A stretch of DNA of 64,000 nucleotides from an uncultured Kineothrix sp. GTDB lineage: Bacteria > Bacillota > Clostridia > Lachnospirales > Lachnospiraceae. This document shows positions 46,170 through 55,457 of the stretch, piece after piece. Numbering within the stretch: position 1 is the first letter of the stretch; each line of letters starts with the position of its first letter. The stretch is from NCBI GenBank assembly GCA_910588855.1, contig CAJUSR010000012.1:1-64000 (forward strand), read 5' to 3'. A program made the translations under genes and the position numbers. The notes under the pieces were generated by a model. The model saw only the letters and a program-made list of their open reading frames with translations. It was not told the DNA's origin and did no database searches.

Positions 46170-47320
46170 AGAAGCTGCAGAAAGATAACGCCAATTTGAT
46201 AGATGCTGCATGCAGGCTTCATCAGGAAGGGAAACTGCTTCCGGATTCGTATGTTGTGGATTTGGAGCAATTCCGGAAAAATGCGTCCTTTATGAAAAAG
46301 GCAGCGGATGATAAAGGAATCCGTTTGTTCTTTATGCTGAAGCAGTTAGGGCGCAATCCTGTTTTAGCAAAAGAACTGGTGGAAATGGGATATGAGGGCG
46401 CGGTAGTTGTGGATTATAAGGAAGCACAGGTGATGATGCGCCATAGAATCCCGATTGGCAATGTAGGGCATTTGGTTCAGGTGCCGCAAGGGATGTTGCG
46501 GAATATGGTAGATTATGGGCCGGAGTATATTACGGTTTTTTCGGAGGAGAAGGCGAAGGCTGTCAGCCAGGCAGCAGTGTCTTTGGGGAAAGTGCAGAAG
46601 CTGATGATTCGTGTCTGCGATGACAGTGACATGATGTACAGCGGGCAGACGGCGGGGATTCCGCTGAAGGATTTGCCGCGGTTTCTGGAACATACGATGG
46701 GCTACCAAGGGATAAGGGTTGCCGGGGTAACTTCTTTTCCATGCTATCTATTCCGGGAAGATTTGGGGGATATTGCTCCCACTGCCAATCTCCGGACAGT
46801 GATGCGCGCAGTGGATATTTTGGAAAAGCATGGAATAAAGGCTGAAATCGTAAATACCCCTTCGGCAACTTGTACAAGGACAATAGGTTTGATGGAAGGG
46901 CAGGGCGGCAACTGCGGGGAACCGGGGCATGGATTGACCGGAACCACACCGGCTCATGCAGTGATGGATTTGCCGGAAAAAAGCTGCGTTGCTTACATAA
47001 GTGAAGTATCCCACAATTTTGACGGCAGGGGATATTGCTATGGAGGCGGCTTTTACCGTCGTTCCCACGTGGCGAATGCGTTGGTAGGAAGGGATTTGCG
47101 TCACTTGCGCTGCATGAAGGTAATGCCGCCCAGCCTGGAGAGCATCGATTATCATTTCGGATTGGAAGAGCCGTGCCAAATAGGGGAAACAGTAGTGATG
47201 GCATTCCGTTACCAGATATTTGTTACGCGCAGCGATGTGGTGCTGTTGGAAGGGGTAGCGGAGCAGAAACCGGTAATAACGGGCATATATGACAGTTTAG
47301 GGAACGTAAAACAAGGATAG
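46160..47320 (+). CDS. yhfX: YhfX-type alanine racemase-like PLP enzyme
   Basis: 386 residues, fold type III PLP enzyme with an alanine-racemase-like TIM barrel. The expected PLP lysine is in RLFFMLKQLGRNP. The C-terminal part contains the conserved NFDGRGYCYGGGFYRR segment of YhfX relatives. It overlaps yhfS by ten bases, showing translational coupling. Such enzymes racemise or decarboxylate amino acids; its substrate is not known. Confidence 0.87.
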   Translation: MFIEKLQKDNANLIDAACRLHQEGKLLPDSYVVDLEQFRKNASFMKKAADDKGIRLFFMLKQLGRNPVLAKELVEMGYEGAVVVDYKEAQVMMRHRIPIGNVGHLVQVPQGMLRNMVDYGPEYITVFSEEKAKAVSQAAVSLGKVQKLMIRVCDDSDMMYSGQTAGIPLKDLPRFLEHTMGYQGIRVAGVTSFPCYLFREDLGDIAPTANLRTVMRAVDILEKHGIKAEIVNTPSATCTRTIGLMEGQGGNCGEPGHGLTGTTPAHAVMDLPEKSCVAYISEVSHNFDGRGYCYGGGFYRRSHVANALVGRDLRHLRCMKVMPPSLESIDYHFGLEEPCQIGETVVMAFRYQIFVTRSDVVLLEGVAEQKPVITGIYDSLGNVKQG

Positions 47321-47345
47321 GGCAAATGACGGGAAGGGTGAAGAA

Positions 47346-48554
47346 ATGAAACGGTTTATTGTAATCGTATTGGATGGTTTTGGTATGGGGGCGATGAAAG
47401 ACGCCAAGGAAGTGCGCCCCGGCGATGAGATAGCCAACACTTTTGGCAGTATTTTACGGGATTTCCCGGATATCCGTTTTCCTAATCTGGAACGGCTGGG
47501 GTTGATGAATGCTTATGGACGGGAAAGCCAATGTATGAAATTTTCCCCGGATGCAAACTTTGGCAGGGCGGAGTTGATGCACTGGGGGGCGGATACTTTC
47601 ATGGGTCATCAGGAAATCATGGGGACTTTGCCAAAAAAACCGGTAGCACAGCCTTTTCAGGAAAAGGTAGATATCATCCGGGAGCATTTGTTGGAAAAGA
47701 ATCATAAGGTAGAAGTGCGTGAAACGGCAGGGTTAAGATATCTGCTGGTAGATGATTATGTAACGGTAGCGGACAATATAGACGCGGACTTAGGAATGGC
47801 ATATAACTGTACCGCTCCGTTGGACTTTATTTCTTTTGAAAAAGAATTGGAAATCGGGCAGCATGTAAGAGAGGTTGCTACGGTAAACCGAATTATCCCG
47901 TTTGGGGGCACAGGAACTACGCTGCAAAACCTGCTCGATGCCGAGGAAGTGCGGGAAGGGAAATACATTGGCATCCATGCCGTAAAATCAGGCTCTTATA
48001 ACGAAGGCTATCAATGCCTCCATTTGGGATATGGGGTAGATAAGAATGTACAAGCGCCGACGATTTTGACGGATGCCTGTGTTCCCGTTGTGCTGTTCGG
48101 GAAAGTGGCGGATATTGTAGCCAACGATGGAGGAAAGAGTGTTTCCTGTGTGCCCACAGGAGAAGTTTTGGACTTGACAATTGAAGAAATCAAGACGAGG
48201 AAAAATGGATTTATCTGTACCAACGTGCAGGAAACCGATTTGGCAGGACATAGTCAGGATGCGGATTGGTACCGCCGGCTGTTGGAAATTGCGGATGAAA
48301 AGATTGGAGAAATGATTCCGCTGTTAGGGGAAGAAGATATTTTGCTCGTTATGGCAGATCATGGGAATGACCCGGATATCGGCCACAATAAGCATACAAG
48401 GGAAAATGTGCCGCTTTTGGTATACAAAAAAGGAATCCATAGCGTGGAGCTTGGGCTGCGTTCCTCATTATCCGATGTAGGGGCGACGGTATGCGACTTT
48501 TTTGGAAAAGGAAAACCGCAGAATGGGGTATCCTTTTTGGAAAAGCTGGTTTAG
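47346..48554 (+). CDS. yhfW: YhfW-type phosphopentomutase-like metalloenzyme
   Basis: 402 residues of the alkaline phosphatase superfamily. Metal-binding residues are visible: DGFGMG at the start, WGADTFMGHQEIMG (the nucleophile threonine), and the C-terminal MADHGNDPDIGHNKHTRE. These match phosphopentomutases and the YhfW subgroup. It is the last gene of the cluster, 25 bases after yhfX; no strong terminator is obvious in the following 119 bases. It could isomerise a sugar phosphate produced in the pathway (inference). Confidence 0.87.
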   Translation: MKRFIVIVLDGFGMGAMKDAKEVRPGDEIANTFGSILRDFPDIRFPNLERLGLMNAYGRESQCMKFSPDANFGRAELMHWGADTFMGHQEIMGTLPKKPVAQPFQEKVDIIREHLLEKNHKVEVRETAGLRYLLVDDYVTVADNIDADLGMAYNCTAPLDFISFEKELEIGQHVREVATVNRIIPFGGTGTTLQNLLDAEEVREGKYIGIHAVKSGSYNEGYQCLHLGYGVDKNVQAPTILTDACVPVVLFGKVADIVANDGGKSVSCVPTGEVLDLTIEEIKTRKNGFICTNVQETDLAGHSQDADWYRRLLEIADEKIGEMIPLLGEEDILLVMADHGNDPDIGHNKHTRENVPLLVYKKGIHSVELGLRSSLSDVGATVCDFFGKGKPQNGVSFLEKLV

Positions 48555-48673
48555 CAATCAAAATCCGGTTGCAAAAAAGCTTGTCCGGAAATTTGCAGAC
48601 AGGGGAAGCGATGCCTTGACGGAGGTATGCCTTGATTAGAAAAGGTGATTTTGGAAAAGCCGGGGAGAGTGGG

Positions 48674-49294
48674 CTAGCGTAGATGCTCCTGCGGATTTTC
48701 GTCTTCAAATTCAATCACACATCGCTCGTATGCATTAATAATATGAGTATCTTCATATTTATCATAACGCTTGTGTTTCCTACCATAGGACATATGGACA
48801 TGACCGTGAAGGAAATATTTGGGGCGGTATTTTTCCATCAATGTACGGAATACCTGAAATCCCTGATGGGGTAAATCCCGCCCGTCGTTTAGCTGATAGG
48901 CGGGGGCATGGGTGACTAAGATGTCAAACCCCCGCTTTCTGAAAAGCTGGAACCATAATTTGGCCACCCGCTGCCGCATTTGCCGTTCGGTGTATTGATG
49001 CGGCCCCGGCTTATAGCGCATGGAGCCGCCGAGCCCAAGGATACGGATGCCTTCATGGACATAAATCTGGTCTTCAATGCAAGTGCATCCTTCCGGTGGG
49101 ACTTTTTCGTATTTTCCGTCATGGTTTCCATGTACGTACAGTACCGGTACGGTGGAAAGAGTTACCAGAAAAGAAAGATAGCGCGGATCCAAATCGCCGC
49201 AGGAAATAATCAGGTCGATGCCTTCCAGCTTGCTTTTCTCGAAAAAATCCCATAAAAATTTCGATTCTTCGTCTGCAATCACCAGTATTTTCAT
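48674..49294 (-). CDS. Metallophosphoesterase
   Basis: 206 residues of the calcineurin-like family. Metal motifs in order: ISCGDLDP, VHGNHDG, VTHAPAY and LHGHVH. The first motif lacks the usual leading DxH, having ADEESKF instead, so one metal ligand may be missing. It is convergent with yhfW and 7 bases from the ParB-like/BMP gene upstream of it, with which it is likely co-transcribed. Substrate unknown. Confidence 0.85.
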   Translation of the reverse strand: MKILVIADEESKFLWDFFEKSKLEGIDLIISCGDLDPRYLSFLVTLSTVPVLYVHGNHDGKYEKVPPEGCTCIEDQIYVHEGIRILGLGGSMRYKPGPHQYTERQMRQRVAKLWFQLFRKRGFDILVTHAPAYQLNDGRDLPHQGFQVFRTLMEKYRPKYFLHGHVHMSYGRKHKRYDKYEDTHIINAYERCVIEFEDENPQEHLR

Positions 49295-49301
49295 TGGTGC
49301 G

Positions 49302-51209
49302 TCATCCTTCCTTTTTTACTCCCTGTTGATCGATGACAGGCACGGCCTGTTCTTTTAACTCTTGTTTTTTCGGAATCGTTCCGATAATATTTTCCGCCAG
49401 CCAGTCCATTGTCATGATTTCTTCCGGCAAAAGCGCGCTTTCCGGATTATCCGTAACGATGCCCGTCTGGGAATATAATATGCCGGAAAACGGGTTAAAT
49501 TGCTCCGAACTGATAGTGGCTTTTAAAAGTTCCACCAAACGTTTCGTGCCGATAGGCAGGTGTTGGGAACAAATGACATCAATAACACCGGAGGACATCC
49601 CCCACCAATAATTGATAGCCTTTGTGGTGGACGGATTGTCGTCGTATTTCCATTTCCCGTCCATAATGGTACGGATGAGCTGTTCATAAAATTTTCCCCA
49701 ATGATACAAAGGCATAGCCAGGTTCCGCGTATAATCCCCTTCCATATGGTATATGCCGAAAAAGCGGGAAGTCTCTTCCGGAATCACCATATCCCGGCCG
49801 GAAACGCAGGAAGAACCTGTTTCTTTAATTTTTTCTTCAATATCCACATCTTTTAAAGTAGACCATTCCAAATACACTTTTGCCCGCGGGTTTATCATTT
49901 TTGCCCCCAGCGCAAAAGCGTTAATATTAGCGATAGAACCATAAATCGGGTAGTTCTCCACATAGGTTATCCGGTTGTTTTCTGCCATTGCCCCGGCAAT
50001 CGCCCCCATTAGGAATTTTGCCTCATGCATCCGGGAATAGTAAGTACGGATATAGCGGTGGGAGGTATTGAGGGAACAGCTTAAAATCCGGGTTTCCGGA
50101 TGTGCAATCGCGGCTTTTACACTCGCCTGCACAAAAGCGGGCGTAGTGGTAAATATTAAATTACAGCCGGACGCAATCGCCTCTTCGATAAGGGAATCTA
50201 TATTTTCCTTTGTGCCGTTTTCGTAGCAAACCGTGTTCAATTCATCGGGGAAGGTCTGCTCTAAATAAAATCTGCCAAGTTCATGGGCATAAGTCCATGC
50301 GGAAGTTCCCGGTGTTTTTTCATATATAAAAGCGATTTGCAGTTTAGGGGAACTTAACGGAAGCAGGAGATTTAACAGAGGCTTCTTTTCCTGGTTCGGC
50401 TTCATTTTCAGATCGATTTCCTGGTCTTCCTGCAAAAGCTTAAATTCTTCCCAAGATTTTACCATCAATTCTTTCAGTTCATTGGTGGTTTTTTCCTCGG
50501 TGGCATCATATCCGTGCAAAGTGATAAAGGCAAGGAATGCGTCCCCGGGCGTAATATTTAGTTTGTTGCCGCCTTTTGCCTTAAATTCTGCGCTGAACCG
50601 TGTATAAAAGGCGCTGATTTTCAATAAATCTTCGTCCGACCACATTTCCTCCGGCTCTTTTCCAACTGCTTTTTGCAGTTTGGCAAAGCTGCCTTCCTGG
50701 GAAAACCAGATATAATTGATTGGCGCTACTTTGTAGAAGTCCAGAAATTCATAGTATATTTTGTTTTCTTTTTCTTCCGTGCGCCTTGGTACAATACGGG
50801 TGACGTTTCCCGGAATAGAGACAACGCCGAAATATTTCATCACACTGACCCGCTTATTGCCTTCCAGTACGTAAAATTTATTCATGTATTCATAAGCTTT
50901 AATGGGCTCCCGAATTCCTTCCTTGATATGGCTGGTGCTGAGGGAAGACCATTTTTGGGCAAACTCCGAATTTTCACGCAGAATCGGCATAAAATTGCCC
51001 GAAAAGGAATTGCTTCTTCCAATGGTTTTGGTTCCTACAATCTGTTCCGTAGGAATCTGTACAAGCCCAAGCGGCTGCTCGGAATAGGAACCTTTTTCCG
51101 GCATAATATCATCCAACACTTTAAGGGTCGGCTTTTCCCCATGAAGCATACGTGACTGGTAGTCCTTTTTTCCTAATTTATAAGCTTTACTATATTCTTC
51201 TCTTCCCAT
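49302..51209 (-). CDS. ParB-like domain fused to BMP/Med substrate-binding domain
   Basis: 635 residues from ATG 51209, which follows an AGGGGG site; an upstream ATG at 51239 has none. Residues about 40-140 contain a ParB/Srx-like module (VLEGNKRVSVMKYFG). Residues about 290-635 form a basic-membrane-protein-type periplasmic binding fold (LQIAFIYEKTPGTSAWTYAH; VENYPIYGSIANINAFALGA). There is no signal peptide or lipobox, so the binding domain is cytoplasmic, unlike ordinary BMP lipoproteins that bind nucleosides. A role as an intracellular nucleoside or metabolite sensor is inference. Confidence 0.75.
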   Translation of the reverse strand: MGREEYSKAYKLGKKDYQSRMLHGEKPTLKVLDDIMPEKGSYSEQPLGLVQIPTEQIVGTKTIGRSNSFSGNFMPILRENSEFAQKWSSLSTSHIKEGIREPIKAYEYMNKFYVLEGNKRVSVMKYFGVVSIPGNVTRIVPRRTEEKENKIYYEFLDFYKVAPINYIWFSQEGSFAKLQKAVGKEPEEMWSDEDLLKISAFYTRFSAEFKAKGGNKLNITPGDAFLAFITLHGYDATEEKTTNELKELMVKSWEEFKLLQEDQEIDLKMKPNQEKKPLLNLLLPLSSPKLQIAFIYEKTPGTSAWTYAHELGRFYLEQTFPDELNTVCYENGTKENIDSLIEEAIASGCNLIFTTTPAFVQASVKAAIAHPETRILSCSLNTSHRYIRTYYSRMHEAKFLMGAIAGAMAENNRITYVENYPIYGSIANINAFALGAKMINPRAKVYLEWSTLKDVDIEEKIKETGSSCVSGRDMVIPEETSRFFGIYHMEGDYTRNLAMPLYHWGKFYEQLIRTIMDGKWKYDDNPSTTKAINYWWGMSSGVIDVICSQHLPIGTKRLVELLKATISSEQFNPFSGILYSQTGIVTDNPESALLPEEIMTMDWLAENIIGTIPKKQELKEQAVPVIDQQGVKKEG

Positions 51210-51481
51210 AATACCCCCTGATTTCCAATTTATACGCACCTATTTTACTATAACTGCTGCCGTTCGTAAATAGCTAACTGAAAGTTGGATGGGAATTGCC
51301 AAGAAAACCGGATGCCGTCTGGTCAACTCTTTTTTATTGCTGGTAGTGGGATTTATTGTTTTTCCGATAAAGAAGTAGTATAATAAATCGCAGGACGGTG
51401 AAAGAATATCGTCGATACTTGTATCCGTACGGCATCTACAAATTTGTGATATGGAAAAGCTGCGCAGAAATGGAGATAAAG

Positions 51482-53203
51482 ATGAAAAAGAGGACAAGAA
51501 GATTAAGTATTAGAGTGAAAATATTATTGTGTACAAGCCTGTTGATGATTGGTCTGTTCCTTTTGCTGGGGGTAAGTTTTTATAAAAGCATGGAAGAAAA
51601 TATGGTTAGCATGGGGATTGAGCAGGCGGAAATTGCCGCAAAAGTGGCTGTGGGGCAGATAGATGCTTCCGTAGCGGACTTAAAGCCAGGGGATGAGGGA
51701 AGCCCGGAGTACGAAGGGATGCTGCAGGAGCTGTTAGATGCAAAGCATACCTGTAGCGTAGCTTATCTTTATACCCTTAGCACGGACGGAAGCGCTGTTT
51801 TCTATGGAATTGACACGGATGAAACCGAAAATAGAAGTGCAATCGGGGAAACATTTGAATATAGATACGAAGAGCTGCGCCCTGTATTTGAAGGGGAAGT
51901 GTACGTGCAGGATTACATAGACTCCACAGAGGATGGGGATTTGATTACGGCATATGTTCCGATACGGGATGAGGGGAACCGTGTGGCAGCGGTTTTGGGC
52001 AGCGATTATGATGCTTCGGAGATTGTGGAAAGGCTGGGAAATATAAGGGTTAGGATGCTGCAAATCGGGGCAGCCGGGGTGTTAATTGCAATAATTATTT
52101 TGAACCTGATTGTCAGGACGATTACCCGCAGCCTTTGGACAGTGAATAAAAAGATTTATGAATTGGTACATAACGAAGGGGATTTGACCCAGACATTACA
52201 TGTGAAAACCGGGGATGAAATGGAACTGATGGCGGACAATGTGAATGGACTGCTAAAGTATATCCGTGAAATCATGCTGCGTATTTCCGATAACTCGGGC
52301 AAATTGAACGAATCGACGAAAATCATATTCGGGAATTTGAAAAATGCGGGAGGGAATATTATGGAGGTTTCCGCTACTATGGAACAAATGAGCGCGGCTA
52401 TGGAAGAAAGTACGGCAACTTTGAATCAGATTAGCGAATCTATGGAAGCCGTGTATACAAATATTAACTATATTTCCGAGCAGGCGGAGACGGGGAACCA
52501 TTATGCGGAGAAAATTGAAGAGAAAGCAGATAAGGTTTACCATTATGCCGAGGAGGAGCAAAATAATGCCCATGCCCTTGTGCTGGAATTGGCGGATTCG
52601 GTGAATGATAAAATCCGGAAGTCCAAGTCGGTGGAAGAAATCAATCTTTTAACGGAAAATATCATCAGCATTACCGGACAGACCAACCTTTTAGCGCTGA
52701 ACGCCAGCATAGAAGCGGCGAGGGCAGGGGAAGCCGGGAAAGGGTTTGCCGTAGTGGCAGATGAAATCGGAAAGCTGGCGTCAAATTCGGCGAATACGGC
52801 AGCCCAGATAAAACAAGTCAGCACACAAGTAATTTCCGCAGTGGAAGGGCTGGCGTTGGAAGCGGAGAAAATGCTTCAGTTTATGGAAGAGACTGCGATG
52901 GAAGGGTATCGGAAGCTGCTTGGATCCAGCCAGGAATACCGGGAGGATGCGCAAAACATTCATGGTATGATGGAAAAATTTGCACAGGATTCGGAGCAGT
53001 TGGATCAGTCTGTGAACAAGATGAAAGAAGCTTTGCAGGCGGTAAGCACCGCAGTGGAAGAAAATGCGAAAGGGATTGTCAATGTATCCGAAGTATCCGC
53101 CCAATTGACCGAGAGTATGGGCGACATTGAAAACCGTGCGGATTTGAATAAAAAGATCGGGGAACAATTGGAAAAGGAAGTGGGGAAGTTTAAGCTGGAG
53201 TAG
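51482..53203 (+). CDS. Methyl-accepting chemotaxis protein
   Basis: 573 residues from ATG 51482 with GGAG six bases before. A membrane helix (VKILLCTSLLMIGLFLLLGV) is followed by an extracellular Cache-type sensor (about 45-195), a second helix (AAGVLIAIIILNLIV), HAMP and a long signalling coiled coil with tip QTNLLALNASIEAARAGEAG. It is oriented away from the ParB-like/BMP gene. The 129-bp repeat starts 13 bases after its stop. No CheW-binding partner is in the window. Ligand unknown. Confidence 0.9.
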   Translation: MKKRTRRLSIRVKILLCTSLLMIGLFLLLGVSFYKSMEENMVSMGIEQAEIAAKVAVGQIDASVADLKPGDEGSPEYEGMLQELLDAKHTCSVAYLYTLSTDGSAVFYGIDTDETENRSAIGETFEYRYEELRPVFEGEVYVQDYIDSTEDGDLITAYVPIRDEGNRVAAVLGSDYDASEIVERLGNIRVRMLQIGAAGVLIAIIILNLIVRTITRSLWTVNKKIYELVHNEGDLTQTLHVKTGDEMELMADNVNGLLKYIREIMLRISDNSGKLNESTKIIFGNLKNAGGNIMEVSATMEQMSAAMEESTATLNQISESMEAVYTNINYISEQAETGNHYAEKIEEKADKVYHYAEEEQNNAHALVLELADSVNDKIRKSKSVEEINLLTENIISITGQTNLLALNASIEAARAGEAGKGFAVVADEIGKLASNSANTAAQIKQVSTQVISAVEGLALEAEKMLQFMEETAMEGYRKLLGSSQEYREDAQNIHGMMEKFAQDSEQLDQSVNKMKEALQAVSTAVEENAKGIVNVSEVSAQLTESMGDIENRADLNKKIGEQLEKEVGKFKLE

Positions 53204-53215
53204 ATATGGAGTCGG

Positions 53216-53344
53216 AATCAAAGACCCCGCTGCAAGCAACGGGGTATCAAACTTGTAGCGCTGCAGAGCAGCGGGGTATTTGACCCTCGCGGCAGTCGCC
53301 AAATGTCTGCAAGCAGTCACTTGGTTCGTTGCTCGCGGGAATAA
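53216..53344 (-). repeat. 129-bp repeat, right copy of an inverted pair
   Basis: Reverse-complement match to 35491-35619 with four mismatches (about 97% identity by hand). It lies between a chemoreceptor stop and the SIR2-TPR start, ending 27 bases before the latter. Confidence 0.9.
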
Positions 53345-53371
53345 ACAAATGAATGGAAAGGGGAACGGAAG

Positions 53372-55156
53372 ATGAAAGAAAAAATAGGAAATAATTCCTT
53401 ATCGTTAAAATGTTTTTTCAATACATTGAAAGAAAGCTCAGAGAACGGCAAAAGATATTGCTTTATTTTGGGTTCCGGTGTGTCGAGGAATGCCGGAATC
53501 CCAACCGGGATTGACTTGTCAAAAATTTGGGTAAAGGAAATTAAGGAGAAGTATAATGAAAAGGAAATAGAAATTTTGATGGAGAAGTTGGAAATAAAAG
53601 ATATTTCCATAAAAAGCGAAAATTATTTTGATATTTATAAATTGAGATTCTTCCCCGACTACCATAATGGCTACTCATATCTGGAAAGAAAGATGGAAAA
53701 CGCCCAGCCTGGATTCGGCCATTATCCATTGGCGAGGTTTTTGGCTACAACGGAAAACAACCTTGTCATTACGACAAATTTTGATAGTCTGATAGAAGAT
53801 GCCCTTTTCATTTACACGGGAAAACGCCCTATCGTGGCAAGCCATGAATCGTTGGCGGAATATGTGGATATCAGTACAAAAAGGCCGATTATTGCCAAAC
53901 TCCACCGGGGATTGTTTTTCCACCCTTTAAACAAAAGTGATGAGCTAAAGGAACTTTCGGCACAATGGAAAAAAGTCTTACAGACGGTCTTCCGTATTTT
54001 TACCCCTATCGTCATCGGATATGGCGGAGGCGACAGGACATTAATGGAATTTTTGAAGGACAGGACCGTAGAATTAAACGGCATTTACTGGTGCTATGTG
54101 GGCGCTGAACCCAACGAAGATATTATAAAGCTGGTAGAGGATCAAAAAGGCTATTTTGTTCCAATCGCAGGATTCGATGAAATGATGCTTATGCTTGGCA
54201 ACCACTTCCACTATGAAAGCCCAAATCAAAGGATTATGGAAGTAGCCAAAGAAAGGGCAGAGCGATATGATAAGGAATTTGATGAATTTAGCAGGAAAGT
54301 GGAAGAAATTACCGAGCCTACGAAAGCGGAAAAGGTGGTAAAGAAATCTTTGGAAGACTATGCGGACAAAGAAAAAGTAGCTTTATTGGAATTAATAAAG
54401 AAAGAACCTTCTGCTGAAAACTATTACAGACTAGGGAATTATGAGAGGGTTAATGGGAATTATAGCGATGCAGTGGAATATTATACAAAAACAATAGAAT
54501 TAAATCCTGACTATGAAGCTGCCTATAATTGCAGGGGGATTGCTTATTGGGGATTGAAAAATTATAAGGATTCTATCAAAGATTATAGTAAATGTATTGA
54601 ATTGGATCCTCAAAATTATATTACATACTATAATCAAGGAATTAGCTATCGTGATTTATCTAAAAAAGAAAAAAAGAAAGAGAACTTGGAAAAAGCAATA
54701 GAAAGTTATAGCAAAGCAATAGAATTGAATCCAGAATATGCAGATGCATATAATAATCGTGGAAATAGTTATTGTGATTTAGGTGAGAAAAGGAAAGCAA
54801 TAGAGGATTATAATAAAGCAATAGAACTGAATCCAGAATATACAGATGCATATAATAATCGTGGAAATCGTTATGGTGATTTAGGTGAGACTGGGAAAGC
54901 AATAGAGGATTATAATAAAGCAATAGAACTAAACCCGGAATATGTAATGGCATATAATAATCGGGGAAATCGTTATAGTGATTTAGGTGAGGAAAAGAAA
55001 GCAATAGAGGATTATAATAAAGCAATAGAACTAAACCCGGAATATGCACTAGCTTACTATAACCGGGGTATTTGCTATGAAAAGTTGGGCGAAACCGAAA
55101 GAGCCGAAAAAGACTTCCAAAAAGCCGCCGAACTGGACCCAAAATACAAAAAATAA
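53372..55156 (+). CDS. SIR2-like domain fused to TPR repeats (candidate defence protein)
   Basis: 594 residues. Residues about 20-265 are a SIR2_2-type NAD-binding domain: FILGSGVSRNAGIPTGID, TTNFDSLIEDAL, KLHRG and IGYGGGDRTLMEFL. Residues about 350-594 are seven TPR units, the last four nearly identical at the DNA level with a 102-base period (54716, 54818, 54920, 55022). SIR2 domains in defence proteins deplete NAD+ after infection; TPRs act as the sensor or scaffold. AGGGGAACGGAAG precedes ATG 53372. The repeat array is more AT-rich than neighbouring genes, compatible with acquisition. Immunity function is inference. Confidence 0.85.
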   Translation: MKEKIGNNSLSLKCFFNTLKESSENGKRYCFILGSGVSRNAGIPTGIDLSKIWVKEIKEKYNEKEIEILMEKLEIKDISIKSENYFDIYKLRFFPDYHNGYSYLERKMENAQPGFGHYPLARFLATTENNLVITTNFDSLIEDALFIYTGKRPIVASHESLAEYVDISTKRPIIAKLHRGLFFHPLNKSDELKELSAQWKKVLQTVFRIFTPIVIGYGGGDRTLMEFLKDRTVELNGIYWCYVGAEPNEDIIKLVEDQKGYFVPIAGFDEMMLMLGNHFHYESPNQRIMEVAKERAERYDKEFDEFSRKVEEITEPTKAEKVVKKSLEDYADKEKVALLELIKKEPSAENYYRLGNYERVNGNYSDAVEYYTKTIELNPDYEAAYNCRGIAYWGLKNYKDSIKDYSKCIELDPQNYITYYNQGISYRDLSKKEKKKENLEKAIESYSKAIELNPEYADAYNNRGNSYCDLGEKRKAIEDYNKAIELNPEYTDAYNNRGNRYGDLGETGKAIEDYNKAIELNPEYVMAYNNRGNRYSDLGEEKKAIEDYNKAIELNPEYALAYYNRGICYEKLGETERAEKDFQKAAELDPKYKK

Positions 55157-55457
55157 CCCCTTAATGGTCTCCCTGCCTGAGCGGATTCAAAACACCATAT
55201 AAAAATAATGTTCAAATAATGCAAACAAATAAAAGATGCAAGGAAAGTCTTCCCTTTCCCATCAATATCCATTATAATAAACAAGGCATGTTTTTGCCGG
55301 ATAAAAAACCGGGAATGAGCAACATATAAACCCGGGCAAAGAAAACAACGGATGCCGCGTCAAGCGTTCCATCCTTATGTTAAGCAAAGGATTTGCGTCC
55401 GCGCTGTCACCGCAAATCCGTCGCGCAAAAAAAGCAGCGCAGAAATGAGGTAAATAC
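55157..55457 (+). other. Intergenic gap with hairpins
   Basis: No gene is visible. GGATTTGCG at about 55388 pairs with CGCAAATCC at about 55412, forming a stable hairpin without a T run. CCGGGAATGAG and similar GC blocks occur nearby. AGGTAAATAC precedes the next start. Confidence 0.4.
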
